Positions 1-9,144 are shown, counted from the stretch's first letter. The stretch: DNA of 64,000 bases from Aquabacterium commune (GCF_004362855.1 NZ_SNXW01000009.1:62001-126000); one strand, 5' to 3'. Numbers and translations are program-made. The notes: generated from the letters alone by a model not told the origin.

Positions 1-581
1 GCGCTCAGGCGCACGCCGTGTTGCCGGGCGACGTCAGCGTGCCGCGCCACCAGTTCTTCGGCCTTGGCCACGGTGCGGTTGGCCACCACCAGCTCGGCGC
101 AACCCGTTTCGATGAAGGGCCCCATCACGCCCGCGCTGGCGCCACCCGCGCCGATCAGCAGCACGCGCTGGCCCGCCAGGGGCACACCGGCGTTGACGGT
201 GATGTCACGCACCAGGCCGATGCCATCGGTGTTGTCGGCCAGCCAGCCGCCATGGGCATCCGCATCGAAACGCAACACGTTGGCGGCCTGGGCCAGTTCG
301 GCGCGGGCTGTGCGGCGTGCGGCCAGCGCGAAAGCCTCGAACTTGAACGGCACGGTGACGTTGCAGCCGCGTGCGCCATCGGCGGCGAAGGCCTGCACCG
401 TCGCAGCAAAGGCATCGAGCGGGCAGAGCAGGCGGCCGTAATCCACCGCCTGGCCGGTTTGCTGGGCGAACAGGCTGTGGATGTGCGGCGAGCGGCTGTG
501 GGCCACCGGGTTGCCGGCCACGGCGTAGCGGTCAACGCGGTGATCGACCGCGCGGTCGAGGGTGCTGTCTGCGGTGCTCAT
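1..581 (-). CDS. aroE: Shikimate dehydrogenase, 3' end beyond window edge
   Basis: NADP-dependent reduction of 3-dehydroshikimate to shikimate in cytoplasmic aromatic amino acid synthesis. Only the first 193 codons are present; the gene runs off the left edge. Visible motifs are the substrate-site [14 protein letters not shown] (residues 19-32), NVTVPFK with the usual catalytic Lys at residue 80, DNTDGIG at 116-122, and the beginning of a nucleotide-binding IGAGGA. The ATG overlaps the TGA of the upstream TonB-like gene (ATGA at 578-581), so the two are translationally coupled in one minus-strand operon. Family identity is firm; whether the C-terminal half is intact cannot be seen. Confidence 0.95.
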   Translation of the reverse strand, partial: MSTADSTLDRAVDHRVDRYAVAGNPVAHSRSPHIHSLFAQQTGQAVDYGRLLCPLDAFAATVQAFAADGARGCNVTVPFKFEAFALAARRTARAELAQAANVLRFDADAHGGWLADNTDGIGLVRDITVNAGVPLAGQRVLLIGAGGASAGVMGPFIETGCAELVVANRTVAKAEELVARHADVARQHGVRLS

Positions 582-1504
582 GGTGCGGGCGGGGGCTCGG
601 GTGTCTGGGGGGCGGGCGTGGCCGGGGTGGCGGACTGCACCGTGGTGGCTTCCAGGCCGGCGTCGCGGGTGAAGCGGAAGCGCGAGGAAATCAGCAGCAG
701 GTCGTGGCCGGCGCTGACCTCGGGGGGCACCGGGTCGAACTGGCCCATGGCCATGACGATGCCGCGGGCGCGCTTGTCCAGCGCCTTGTTGCCCGAGCTG
801 CGCGTGACGATGGCCTCGACGATCTTGCCCTGGCGGTTGACCCACACCTCCATCACCAGCTCGCCGTACAGCTTCTGGCCGTTGGCGCTGGGGAAGTGCT
901 CGGTGCCGGCGCGCTCGACGCGGGTGCGGAAGGCGCTGTAGTAGAGGGCATCGGCCGATTTCAGCGTGGCCGGGCTGAGGTAGCGCTTCTTGGGCCGGGC
1001 GTTCTCCTCAAAGATGCGCTTTTCCAGCTCGGCCAGCAGCTTGGTGAGCTGGCGGCGGCGCTCCTCTTCGGCCTGGGCCTGCTGGGCGTCGGTGGGCGCG
1101 CGGGGCTGCGGCGGAGGCAGGGCGGCCAGTTCCTGGCGCACCTGGGTGAGCAACTGCTGCTGCTCGGCCTGCATCTGCTCGATCATGCGGGCGGTTTGCG
1201 CCAGTGCATCGCCGACTTCGTTGTCGGGTGACGGCGGCAGGGGCGAGGTGGCGCGCACGTTGGTGCTGGCCTCACCGCCACCGGCCAGGTTTTGCTGCGC
1301 CAGGGCTTGGGCCTGGTCGGGCTTGGCCTCGCTGCCGGCGTTCACCAAAATCACTTCCAGCGGCGTGTTCTCGAAGGTGCGCTGGAAGCCCTCCGGGTCC
1401 ACCAGGCGGAAGCTGAACAGGCCGATGTGCAGCAGCGCCGACACCCCCAGGCAGACCTGCAGCAGGCTGAGGGACTTCCACAGGGCGATCAGGCGAGGGG
1501 GCAT
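578..1504 (-). CDS. TonB-family energy transducer-like protein
   Basis: 308-residue inner-membrane protein. One transmembrane segment lies at about residues 10-33 ([20 protein letters not shown]). A Gln/Ala-rich, probably coiled-coil and partly Pro-rich periplasmic stretch follows, ending in a TonB C-terminal domain in the last ~100 residues ([20 protein letters not shown], then a [19 protein letters not shown] stretch). I start at ATG 1504 because the membrane segment follows at once; a longer reading to 1615 would run into the RNase gene. It lies between the RNase II-like gene and aroE with no exbB/exbD beside it, so it may be a TolA-like structural protein or borrow a remote motor. This grouping with aroE is common in Burkholderiales. 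Confidence 0.8.
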   Translation of the reverse strand: MPPRLIALWKSLSLLQVCLGVSALLHIGLFSFRLVDPEGFQRTFENTPLEVILVNAGSEAKPDQAQALAQQNLAGGGEASTNVRATSPLPPSPDNEVGDALAQTARMIEQMQAEQQQLLTQVRQELAALPPPQPRAPTDAQQAQAEEERRRQLTKLLAELEKRIFEENARPKKRYLSPATLKSADALYYSAFRTRVERAGTEHFPSANGQKLYGELVMEVWVNRQGKIVEAIVTRSSGNKALDKRARGIVMAMGQFDPVPPEVSAGHDLLLISSRFRFTRDAGLEATTVQSATPATPAPQTPEPPPAP

Positions 1505-1568
1505 CGGCAGGTGCTTCGCAAGATGACGGCGGGGGACGGCGGGCAGTGGCTGGCGGCGGTGGCCTGGC

Positions 1569-3638
1569 TCAGGCGCCAGCGGCCGGTGCTTCGGGGGCAT
1601 CGGCATCGGCCACATCGATGGCCAGCGTCAGCGGCCCTGCATTGTCCAGCACCTCGCTGTCGTCTTCCTCGCTCGCGTCAGCCTGGGCCGCGTCGCCTTG
1701 GGACTCGGCCTCATCGAGTCGGGCGATGACGCTGGCGTGCACATCGAGCGTCAGCAGGTCCACGCCGGTGACGCGCACGCGCACCTTGGCATGGCGCGGC
1801 AGGTTGTCGGCGCCAATGGCCTTGAAGACCAGGGGCAGGGTGTCGGCGCGCACCAGGCCGTTGACCATGACGGCGCAGTCCAGCTCGCTGATGCCTTCCT
1901 GGCCGAGGTGCTGGATCGTCCAGTAGCGCTCCATGCTCGACTGGAAGCCGTTGTAGGCGCTGTAGGCCCCGTCGAAGTTGGAGATGACGGCGAACAGTTC
2001 GGCGTCTTTGGGCTTGAAGGGCGCGACCAGCGCGGCGGTGCGGCCGTTCTTGGCGCAAGCGATGATCTGCCACTGGTTGACGAGGTCCACGTAGCGGCGC
2101 AGCGGCGAGGTCGCCCAGGTGTACTGCGCCACGCCCATGCCGGCGTGCGGCGCGGGCTTGGTGGACATGCGCACCTTGATGCCCGGCTGCAAGCTGGCCT
2201 GGCTGCGGTAGATGCCGGGCACGCCGAGCTCGGCCAGCCAGCCGCCCCAGGTGCTGTTGGCCAGGATCATGGCCTCGGCCACGATGAGGTCGAGCGCCGA
2301 GCCGCGCTGGCGCGTGCCGATGAGCACCTGCTCGTTGCCCTGCGGCTCGATGCCATCGGACATGGTGTTCGCACCGTTCGGGCCGATCAGCTTGAAGCTG
2401 TAGTCCGGGCGGTTGAAGATTTCGGGCTTGCCGCGCACCACCTCGCGTTGCGCCTTCAGGTGCTGGGCCAGGCGGAAGGCGAAGGCCAGCTCGGGCGCGA
2501 AGGCGTAGTCGGCCGGGGCCTCGCCGCTCAGCGTCGCGTTGGTGATGACGCCGTCGAGCTGATCGTGGCGCAGGTTGGCCGCGATCGGCACGCGCTCCAG
2601 CTTCGTTTCGCTGGCCTTGCGCTCCAGCGTGGCCTCGTCAAAGCTCACGTACAGCGAGACCGCCGGGCAGTCGCGCCCTTCGATCAGCGTGTAGGCCTGC
2701 ACCACCTCGTCGGGCAGCATGGTGATTTTGTGGCCGGGCATGTAAACGGTGGACATGCGCGCGCGGCCAAGTTGGTCCACCGGCGTGCCCGGGGCGATGG
2801 CCAGGCCCGGTGCCGCGATGTGGATGCCGTAGGTGACGGTGCCGGTGCCCAGGCCCTGCACGGACAGGGCGTCGTCGATCTCCGTGGTCATGGAGTCGTC
2901 GATGGAGAAGGCCTGGACGGCGGCCAGCGGCAGCTCGTCCTTGACGGGCGGGGCCTCCAGCGGCGAGAAACCCGTGCCCTTGGGGAAGTGCTCGAACAGG
3001 AAGCGCTTGTAGTGGAACTGGTAGGGGCTGTCGATGGCGCCGGCCTCTTTCAGCAGGTCCAGCGGGGCGCGCTGCGTGGCCTTGGCCGCGTCCACCACGG
3101 CCTTGTAGGCCGGGCCGTTCTTGTCCGGCTTGAACAGGATCTTGTAGAGCTCGTCCTTGATGGGCTGCGGGCAGGTGCCGGCAGCCAGTGCTTGCGCCCA
3201 TTGTTCGATCTGCAAGGCCTGCTGCTTCTTGCGCTCGATGGCGACCAGGGCCTGTTTGAGGATGTCCTCGGGGGCCTTGCGGAAGCGGCCCTTGCCACGG
3301 CGGTGGAAGTAATGCGGCGTCTCAAAGAGGCGCATCAGCATGGCGGCTTGCTCGACGGCGCTGGCCGTGGCGCTGAAGTACTCGCGGGCGAGCTCGTCGA
3401 AGCCGAACTCTTCTTCCGGGGCGGTCTCCCAGACGAGGTCCACGTCGATGTCGGTGGCGAGCGCGGCGGCCTGCGCCAGCAGCTCGGCCGGCGCCGGCTT
3501 GGCGAACTTGATCAGCACGTTGGCGGCTTTCGCCTTCACGCGCTTGCCCGAGTCGAGCTCGATCTGCATCGAGGCGTCGGCTTCGGACATCACACGGCCA
3601 GCCAGGAACTTCCCGGCATCGTCAAACAGGGCAAACAT
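1569..3638 (-). CDS. RNase II/R-family (RNB domain) exoribonuclease
   Basis: 689-residue RNB-domain protein, expected to degrade single-stranded RNA 3'-to-5' in the cytoplasm. The catalytic acidic cluster appears as SIDDSMTTEIDDALSV, matching the Asp cluster of E. coli RNase II, with Glu where that enzyme has Asp207. This EIDD form is also typical of organellar/cyanobacterial RNR-like proteins. Further RNB blocks are GIHIAAPGLAIAPGTPVDQL and YMPGHKITMLPDEVVQAYTL, and near the C-terminus YTWATSPLRRYVDLVNQWQI. The N-terminus is a beta-rich domain plus a helical winged-helix-like segment. I see no clear C-terminal S1 domain of RNase R length. It is upstream of the TonB-like gene with a 64-base gap. 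Confidence 0.85.
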   Translation of the reverse strand: MFALFDDAGKFLAGRVMSEADASMQIELDSGKRVKAKAANVLIKFAKPAPAELLAQAAALATDIDVDLVWETAPEEEFGFDELAREYFSATASAVEQAAMLMRLFETPHYFHRRGKGRFRKAPEDILKQALVAIERKKQQALQIEQWAQALAAGTCPQPIKDELYKILFKPDKNGPAYKAVVDAAKATQRAPLDLLKEAGAIDSPYQFHYKRFLFEHFPKGTGFSPLEAPPVKDELPLAAVQAFSIDDSMTTEIDDALSVQGLGTGTVTYGIHIAAPGLAIAPGTPVDQLGRARMSTVYMPGHKITMLPDEVVQAYTLIEGRDCPAVSLYVSFDEATLERKASETKLERVPIAANLRHDQLDGVITNATLSGEAPADYAFAPELAFAFRLAQHLKAQREVVRGKPEIFNRPDYSFKLIGPNGANTMSDGIEPQGNEQVLIGTRQRGSALDLIVAEAMILANSTWGGWLAELGVPGIYRSQASLQPGIKVRMSTKPAPHAGMGVAQYTWATSPLRRYVDLVNQWQIIACAKNGRTAALVAPFKPKDAELFAVISNFDGAYSAYNGFQSSMERYWTIQHLGQEGISELDCAVMVNGLVRADTLPLVFKAIGADNLPRHAKVRVRVTGVDLLTLDVHASVIARLDEAESQGDAAQADASEEDDSEVLDNAGPLTLAIDVADADAPEAPAAGA

Positions 3639-3731
3639 CGAAAGGGGGTCTCTTTGGGTTCAGGCCGCGATTGTCCCATTTTGGCGCGACGGCTTGATGC
3701 CTTGGCCTGTCGGGCGTGTCGGGGCTGTCTG

Positions 3732-4340
3732 TCAGGCGCCGCGCTGGGTCAAGCCCAGCCAACGCAGCAGCGCCGGCATGTGCAGTGCGAAGTCGCTCAC
3801 CGCGTGGTCGCTGCCGTCGAGCAGCGTCACCTGGGCGCCTTCGTGGTGAGAGAACATCTCGCGCCAGTCCAGCACCTCGTCGCCCTTGGCGATCAGCGCC
3901 CAGTGGCGCTCCGGGTGGTGCAGGGGGTAGGGGTCCAGCAGCGCGAACTGGTGGATGAATTCCTCGCGAAAATAGAAGCGCGCGCTCGGATCGTGGCAGG
4001 CGGTTTGCTCGCCGATGTGGCGGGCCAGGTCGCGGGCCGGGGCCACGGCCGGGTTGATGAAGGCCGCGCGGCAACCCAGCAACTCGGCCAGCACCGCCGC
4101 GTAAAAACCGCCCAGGGACGAGCCGATGACGGCCATGTTTTCGCGCGGCCACAGCGCCACCAGCTCGCGCAGTTCGGCCACCGTTTGTGTGGGCGATGGC
4201 GGCAGTTGCGGGCAGTACCAGGCCACATCCACCCCTTGTTGCTGCAGTTGCTGCACGGCAGCGCCCAACATCTGCGCCTTGTTCGAGTGCGGCGAAGAGC
4301 GGAAACCGTGCAGGTAGAGCAGGTGGGTGGGCGGCGTCAT
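3732..4340 (-). CDS. YqiA-like alpha/beta-hydrolase esterase
   Basis: About 202 residues of a small cytosolic alpha/beta hydrolase of the YqiA/UPF0227 type. Seen: N-terminal LLYLHGFRSSPHSNKAQML, nucleophile elbow VIGSSLGGFYA (GxSxG with central Ser), acidic KGDEVLDWREMF and C-terminal DGSDHAVSDF with the catalytic His. E. coli YqiA acts on short acyl esters in vitro; the physiological substrate is not known. I use ATG 4340; ATG 4349 three codons upstream is equally possible and neither has a clear ribosome-binding site. It is on the same strand as the flanking glpQ-like and RNase genes, with 66-90-base gaps. Confidence 0.85.
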   Translation of the reverse strand: MTPPTHLLYLHGFRSSPHSNKAQMLGAAVQQLQQQGVDVAWYCPQLPPSPTQTVAELRELVALWPRENMAVIGSSLGGFYAAVLAELLGCRAAFINPAVAPARDLARHIGEQTACHDPSARFYFREEFIHQFALLDPYPLHHPERHWALIAKGDEVLDWREMFSHHEGAQVTLLDGSDHAVSDFALHMPALLRWLGLTQRGA

Positions 4341-4361
4341 GCCCCGCATTGAACGCCCGCA

Positions 4362-4387
4362 GGCGGTGACCCGTCAAGGTCACCGCC
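4362..4387 (-). terminator. Stem-loop between glpQ-like and yqiA-like genes
   Basis: A perfect 10-bp inverted repeat, GGCGGTGACC (4362-4371) and GGTCACCGCC (4378-4387), with a 6-base loop, lies just past the glpQ-like stop codon on the minus strand. No T tract follows in that direction, so it could be a transcript-stabilising or weak terminating hairpin rather than a full intrinsic terminator. Confidence 0.45.
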
Positions 4388-4415
4388 CGATGCCCGGTTC
4401 ACAGGTGCGCGTGCC

Positions 4416-5672
4416 TCACTTCGCGATGAAGGCGTCGCGTGCCTGGCGGCCCAGGAAAGGGTGGTCGGTGAAGAAGCCGTCCATGCCCAGCTTGAGGAAG
4501 GCGGTGATCTGGCCTGCCAGGTCACCAAAAACGCCCGCATCGGCAGGGTTGGTGCTGCTGTCGAAGTCGCTGGGCAGGAAGTTGTTTTCGGCGCGGAAGG
4601 TCCAGCCGTGCACCTTCAGGCCGACCGCGTGCGCGTCGCTCACCAGCGTGGTGGGCGTGCCCAGCTTGCCGCCCACCAGCGGGATCATCAGGTTGGTGTT
4701 GGCGCCCACACCGGTGGCGTAAGTGGCGATCTCTTTCAGGCCTTCGGGCTTGGCGAGGTCGGCGTAGGTGCGCTTGTCGCCGGCCACGGTGAAGTCATAG
4801 GGCTGGCCCGAACCGTTGAGCAACTGCACCAGCGGCAGGCGTGTGCGGGTGGCCAGGGCCTTGAGGTTGCCCACCTCGAAGGACTGGATGAACACGGCGG
4901 CGTTGGGGCCGCGGTAGCCGTGGCGGTGCAGGCTGCGCAGCAAGGGCTCTTCCAGGGAGAGGTTGATGCCGTCGAAGTAGGTTGGGTGCTTGGTTTCGGG
5001 ATAGACGCCGATGGGCTTGAACTTGGCGGCGGCCTTGTGGCCACCTTCGGCCAGGGCCCTTGATTGGGCATGGGCGCGGCGGCGCTCGTTGGCCTGGTCC
5101 ACCAGGTTCAGCACCTCTTCGAAGGTGGGCACCTCGAACATGCGGTCAAAGCGGGTGTTGGCCACGCGCAGGCTGGGCAGGCGCTCCTTGGCGCGCAGGG
5201 TTTTCAGCTCGGCCAGGGTGAAATCTTCGGTGAACCAGCCGGTCAGGCTGACGCCGTCGATGAGCTTGGTGGTCTTGCGGTCGGCGAACTCGGGGCGTTC
5301 GGCCACGTCGGTGGTGGCTTCGCGGATGCTGCCGTCGGCGTTGACGATGGCGATGGCGTTCTCGTGGCGGGCCACCAGCACGCCGTCCTTGGTGCTGACC
5401 AGGTCGGGCTCGATGTAGTCGGCGCCTTGCTCGATGGCCAGCCAGTAGGCCAGCAGCGTGTGCTCGGGCACGTAGCCGGACGCACCGCGGTGGCCGATGA
5501 CCAGGGGCGCGGCCATCGTCGGCTGCGAAGTGGCATGGCGGGTGGCGTCGCTGGCGTCAGCACCGGCATCGTGGGCCTGGCTGAGGTTGGCGCAGGCGGC
5601 CAGGGCCAGCGCGGCGATGGGGGTCAGCAGGCGTGCGGCGGGGCGGGCGTGGGTGACGGGGCGGAAGGACAT
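4416..5672 (-). CDS. glpQ: Glycerophosphodiester phosphodiesterase lipoprotein (GlpQ-like)
   Basis: 418-residue exported phosphodiesterase, expected to hydrolyse glycerophosphodiesters to glycerol-3-phosphate and an alcohol. A signal peptide ends in a lipobox (ALAAC, Cys27), so it is likely a periplasm-facing or surface lipoprotein. The GDPD core is clear: VIGHRGASGYVPEHTLLAYW, then GADYIEPDLVSTKDGVLVARHE, with metal-site His and Glu/Asp residues. The C-terminal GLKVHGWTFRAEN and MDGFFTDHPFLGR stretches match GlpQ rather than UgpQ. A GGAG sequence precedes ATG 5672. It diverges from the type II secretion operon across a region with a Pho box; glpQ-type genes are often phosphate-starvation genes, so shared control is plausible. 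Confidence 0.9.
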   Translation of the reverse strand: MSFRPVTHARPAARLLTPIAALALAACANLSQAHDAGADASDATRHATSQPTMAAPLVIGHRGASGYVPEHTLLAYWLAIEQGADYIEPDLVSTKDGVLVARHENAIAIVNADGSIREATTDVAERPEFADRKTTKLIDGVSLTGWFTEDFTLAELKTLRAKERLPSLRVANTRFDRMFEVPTFEEVLNLVDQANERRRAHAQSRALAEGGHKAAAKFKPIGVYPETKHPTYFDGINLSLEEPLLRSLHRHGYRGPNAAVFIQSFEVGNLKALATRTRLPLVQLLNGSGQPYDFTVAGDKRTYADLAKPEGLKEIATYATGVGANTNLMIPLVGGKLGTPTTLVSDAHAVGLKVHGWTFRAENNFLPSDFDSSTNPADAGVFGDLAGQITAFLKLGMDGFFTDHPFLGRQARDAFIAK

Positions 5673-5771
5673 GGCGGGCTCTCCTGGATCTTGCGTGTGG
5701 TGAAAACAAGCTGTCTGGCCAGACTAGGAGGACCGTGTGTCGCCTGCGTGAACGGGGGGATGCCGTGAGGC

Positions 5772-5806
5772 TTGTCACAAAGCTGTCAGGGATAGCCCAA
5801 TAGGAT
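5772..5806 (+). promoter_or_regulatory. Pho box and -10 element ahead of the type II secretion operon
   Basis: Two 7-base repeats TTGTCAC (5772-5778) and CTGTCAG (5783-5789) are separated by AAAG, so TGTCA recurs at exactly 11 bases. That is the 7+4+7 layout of a PhoB site (consensus CTGTCAT repeats). A -10-like TAGGAT sits at 5801-5806, 11 bases after the box, the spacing expected where PhoB replaces the -35 contact. The orientation fits transcription of gspG; the divergent glpQ-like gene may share it. Binding is inferred from sequence only. Confidence 0.7.
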
Positions 5807-5856
5807 CACGTCCGTTGCGTCGCCCGGCTTGGGCGTCGTTGGAAGGATCTCCCCCG

Positions 5857-6345
5857 ATGAACATGTCTCGAGCGCCCCGCAGCCGGGTGCGGGCTGAACT
5901 CGTCCCTGTTGTGTCCCGCGTGCTGCCTGGCGTGCTGCCCCGCACGCAGCGCGGCTTCACCCTGCTGGAGCTGCTGGTGGTGCTCGTCATCATCGGTTTG
6001 CTGGCAGGCTATGTGGGTCCGCAGTTCTTCAAGCAGATCGGCAAGTCCGAAACCAAAACGGCCGCCGCACAGGTCGATGGCCTGGGCAAGGCGCTGGACC
6101 AATACCGCCTGGACACCGGCCATTACCCCAGCACCGAGCAGGGCCTGGCCGCGTTGTGGGTCAAGCCGGCCGATGAGTCCCGCTGGTGGGGCCCTTACCT
6201 GCGCAAGGCCGTGCCCAAAGACCCCTGGGGCCGCGAGTACCAGTACAAGGCCCCCGGCGAGCACGGCGACTACGACGTCTATTCGCTGGGCAAGGATGGC
6301 CGCGAGGGCGGTGACGGCGAAGACCAGGACATCACCAATTGGTGA
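5857..6345 (+). CDS. gspG: Type II secretion major pseudopilin GspG
   Basis: 162-residue major pseudopilin that forms the periplasmic pseudopilus. Prepilin cleavage motif RG/FTLLELLVVLVIIGLLAG with Glu at +5, then GPQFFKQIGKSETKTAAAQ and the GspG core LDQYRLDTGHYPSTEQGLAA. The C-terminus GREGGDGEDQDITNW is the calcium-binding GspG signature. I chose ATG 5857 because GGAAGGA (5841-5847) lies ten bases upstream; an in-frame ATG at 5815 is worse. Even so the leader is about 33 residues, long for a prepilin (usually 6-20). First gene of the operon, preceded by the Pho box, with gspF six bases after its stop. Confidence 0.95.
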   Translation: MNMSRAPRSRVRAELVPVVSRVLPGVLPRTQRGFTLLELLVVLVIIGLLAGYVGPQFFKQIGKSETKTAAAQVDGLGKALDQYRLDTGHYPSTEQGLAALWVKPADESRWWGPYLRKAVPKDPWGREYQYKAPGEHGDYDVYSLGKDGREGGDGEDQDITNW

Positions 6346-6350
6346 TCGCC

Positions 6351-7529
6351 ATGAGCCGCACGCCTGTCCCATCTGTTGCCCGACCTGCCGCTGACACCCC
6401 CGTGCCCCGTTCGCGCCGGCGGTCTGCGGCCGCATCGGCACAGGCACAGGCACGCCCGGGCGTGTTGCAGCGCCTGCAGGGGCAGCAGGTGTCACAGCGC
6501 CGCGTGGCGTTCCCCCGCCGCCTGTTCTGCCAGGAGCTGGCCGTGCTGCTGGACGCGGGCATCCCGCTGTACGAGGCCATCGCCACGCTGTGCGAAAAGG
6601 AAGAGTCGGGCGATGTGGCGCGTGTGCTGAACTCGCTGACCACCGATTTGTCCGAGGGCCGCACGCTGTCGCAGGCCATGCGCCAGCAGCCGCAGGCTTT
6701 CAGCTCGCTGCTCATCGCTTCCATCGAAGCCAGCCAGCGCACGGGCCAGACGGCCGAGGCGCTGCGCCAGCACGCGGCCTACCTGACGTGGCTGACGGGC
6801 TTGCGCGACAAGCTGGTCAGCGCGGCCATCTACCCGGCCATCCTGATCGGCGCCAGCCTGGTCGTCATCAGCTTCCTGACCGTGTTCGTGGTGCCGCGCT
6901 TCGCCGACATCTACGAAGGCATGGGCGGCGAGATGCCCTGGGCCTCGGCGGTGCTGCTGGGCATTGGCAAGGGCGTGGGCGACCACCCCTGGTTGACGCT
7001 GGGCGGCCTGGTCGGTCTGGGCATGGCCATCGCGGCGGCCTGGAAAGCCCCGGTGGTGCGCGCCGCGGTGTCGGAACGCCTGTGGCGCACGCCGGTCATC
7101 GGCCCGCGCCTGCGCCTGATCGAGCTGGCCTCGCTGTACCGCACGCTGGGCCTGCTGTTGCAGGCCGGTGTGGCCGTGGTGCCAGCGCTCGAAGCCTCGC
7201 TGGAGCTGGTCGGGCCCTCGCTGCGCCCCTCGATGACCCAGGCCACGCGCCGCGTGCGCGAAGGCGCCCGCCTGTCGGACGCGCTGCAGCGCCACCACCT
7301 GACCACGCCGGTGTCCGTGCGCATGATGCGCGTGGGCGAGCAGACCGGTGAGCTCGGCCCCATGCTGGAGCGCGCCGCGACCTTCTACGACGAAGAGCTG
7401 GCACGTTTCACCGAGTGGGTCGGCAAGGTGGTGAGCCCGGCGCTCATGCTCATCATGGGCGTGCTGATCGGCGGCATCGTGGTGTTGATGTACCTGCCCA
7501 TCTTCCAGGTGGCGGACCAGATCCAATGA
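6351..7529 (+). CDS. gspF: Type II secretion/type IV pilus inner-membrane platform GspF
   Basis: 392-residue polytopic inner-membrane protein with two T2SSF repeats. The first begins at FCQELAVLLDAGIPLYEAIA and the second at LYRTLGLLLQAGVAVVPALE. Membrane segments include YPAILIGASLVVISFLTVFV and the C-terminal PALMLIMGVLIGGIVVLMYL. It couples the cytoplasmic ATPase to pseudopilin assembly. ATG 6351 is preferred over upstream GTG/TTG codons (6342, 6339) that overlap the gspG stop. The N-terminal ~45 residues are Arg/Ala-rich and poorly conserved. The gspE start is 13 bases downstream. Confidence 0.95.
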   Translation: MSRTPVPSVARPAADTPVPRSRRRSAAASAQAQARPGVLQRLQGQQVSQRRVAFPRRLFCQELAVLLDAGIPLYEAIATLCEKEESGDVARVLNSLTTDLSEGRTLSQAMRQQPQAFSSLLIASIEASQRTGQTAEALRQHAAYLTWLTGLRDKLVSAAIYPAILIGASLVVISFLTVFVVPRFADIYEGMGGEMPWASAVLLGIGKGVGDHPWLTLGGLVGLGMAIAAAWKAPVVRAAVSERLWRTPVIGPRLRLIELASLYRTLGLLLQAGVAVVPALEASLELVGPSLRPSMTQATRRVREGARLSDALQRHHLTTPVSVRMMRVGEQTGELGPMLERAATFYDEELARFTEWVGKVVSPALMLIMGVLIGGIVVLMYLPIFQVADQIQ

Positions 7530-7542
7530 CGGGGGCCACACC

Positions 7543-9144
7543 ATGAGCGCACAACTGCAAAGCAATGGCCAGCCCGAAGGCAGCAATGTGTTGCCGCTCG
7601 ACGGCATGCTGAACTGGGTGCCCGATTGGCGCGTCTGGCCGCTGGCGCGGGCCTTGCGCCTGCGCGTGGTGGTCGCCCGCGACGGCGAAGGCGATGCAGC
7701 CGACGCCGGCCACCTCTGGGCCCTGACCCCGCACACCGACGACGTGCTGCTGCGCGAGGCCGTGGGCCGCGCCGTGCCGCAGCCGCTGCGCTGGCGCCAT
7801 GTCGAGGAAGACACGCTGTGCCTGTGGCTGGCGCAAGGCGAGCAGGCCTTCGAGGCCCGCGGCACGCTGTTCGATGTCGAAGGCGCTGTGGGTGGCGCGG
7901 AGGGCGGTGCCGAGGTGCACGCCCTGTCGGTGGACACCATCACGCGCGAGACCAGCCAGGTCGTGCGCATGCTCGACGCCACGCTGTTCGATGCGCTCAA
8001 GGCCCAGGCCAGCGACTTGCATCTGGAATCGACCGCCACCGGCATGGTCATCCGCCACCGCCTGGACGGCGTCATGGTGCACGTGGGCGATGTGGGTTCG
8101 CGCGAAGTGGCCGAACAACTCGTGTCGCGCCTGAAAGTGATGGCCGAGCTCGACATCGGCGAACGCCGCCTGCCACAAGACGGCCGCTTCAAGCTGCGCG
8201 TGCAGCAGTCGGCCGACAGCGGCGTGCGCGAGGTCGACTTCCGCGTCTCCATCATGCCCAGCAGCTTTGGCGAAGACGCCGTGCTGCGCATCCTGGACCG
8301 CTCGCGCTTGTCGGAAGAATCGAGCGCGCTGAGCCTGGAAGGCCTGGGCTTCGATGCCGACGACGCCACCGTGGTGCGCCGCCTGGCCAGCAAGCCCTAC
8401 GGCATGCTGCTGGTGACCGGCCCGACCGGCAGCGGCAAGACGACGACGCTGTACGCCGTGGTCCAGGAGATCAACACCGGCGACGACAAGATCATCACCA
8501 TCGAAGACCCGGTCGAGTACCAGCTCGGCGGCGTGGTGCAGATCCCGGTCAACGAGAAGAAGGGCCTGACCTTTGCGCGCGGCCTGCGCAGCATCCTGCG
8601 CCACGACCCGGACCGCGTGATGGTCGGTGAAATCCGCGATGCCGAGACGGCGCAGATCGCCTCGCAAGCCGCGCTCACCGGCCACTTGGTGCTGTCCACC
8701 ATCCACGCCAACAACGTCTTCGACGTGGTCGGCCGCTTCATGCACATGGGCGTGGACCTCTACAACATGGTGTCGGCGCTCAATGGCGTCGTGGCCCAGC
8801 GCCTGATGCGCAAGCTGTGCACGCACTGCGCCGTGCCCTGGCAGCCCAGTGCGCTGGACCTCAAGGCCGCGCAGCTGCCGCTGGACACGCACGGCACCTT
8901 CTTCCAAGCCGTGGGTTGCGCGCATTGCCGCGACACCGGCTACCGCGGCCGCAAGGCCGTCACCGAAATCCTGCTCATGGACGACACCCTGCGCGACCTC
9001 ATCGTCACCCGCGCCTCGCTCATCAAGATCAAGGCCCATGCGCGCGCCAGCGGCACCCGGCTGTTGCGCGAATCGGCCCTGGCCTGCGTGCAGCGCGGCG
9101 AGTCCACGCTGGCAGAACTCAACCGCGTCACGCTGGCGGAATGA
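7543..9144 (+). CDS. gspE: Type II secretion assembly ATPase GspE
   Basis: 533-residue hexameric traffic ATPase that powers pseudopilus assembly at the inner membrane. Walker A GPTGSGKT at residues 293-300, Asp-box/Walker B region VMVGEIRDAETAQIA, His-box LTGHLVLSTIHANN, and a zinc-binding tetracysteine pair (C426/C429 and C459/C462). The sequence between the N-terminal domain and the ATPase core (FDALKAQASDLHLESTATG) is canonical. The last bases overlap the next start (ATGA at 9141-9144), implying translational coupling. The tetracysteine motif sets it apart from PilT/PilU retraction ATPases at 53-56 kb. Confidence 0.95.
   Translation: MSAQLQSNGQPEGSNVLPLDGMLNWVPDWRVWPLARALRLRVVVARDGEGDAADAGHLWALTPHTDDVLLREAVGRAVPQPLRWRHVEEDTLCLWLAQGEQAFEARGTLFDVEGAVGGAEGGAEVHALSVDTITRETSQVVRMLDATLFDALKAQASDLHLESTATGMVIRHRLDGVMVHVGDVGSREVAEQLVSRLKVMAELDIGERRLPQDGRFKLRVQQSADSGVREVDFRVSIMPSSFGEDAVLRILDRSRLSEESSALSLEGLGFDADDATVVRRLASKPYGMLLVTGPTGSGKTTTLYAVVQEINTGDDKIITIEDPVEYQLGGVVQIPVNEKKGLTFARGLRSILRHDPDRVMVGEIRDAETAQIASQAALTGHLVLSTIHANNVFDVVGRFMHMGVDLYNMVSALNGVVAQRLMRKLCTHCAVPWQPSALDLKAAQLPLDTHGTFFQAVGCAHCRDTGYRGRKAVTEILLMDDTLRDLIVTRASLIKIKAHARASGTRLLRESALACVQRGESTLAELNRVTLAE

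Noticed and set aside
578-1615. Longer start for the TonB-like gene at 1615
   Set aside because: It would overlap the RNase gene, and the extra residues are Pro/Arg-rich without a reason to be conserved; the membrane helix follows ATG 1504.
1698-4352. An 884-codon plus-strand frame over the RNase II-like and yqiA-like genes
   Set aside because: Two recognisable minus-strand genes fill the same region; the antisense product is Gly/Arg/His-rich without domains.
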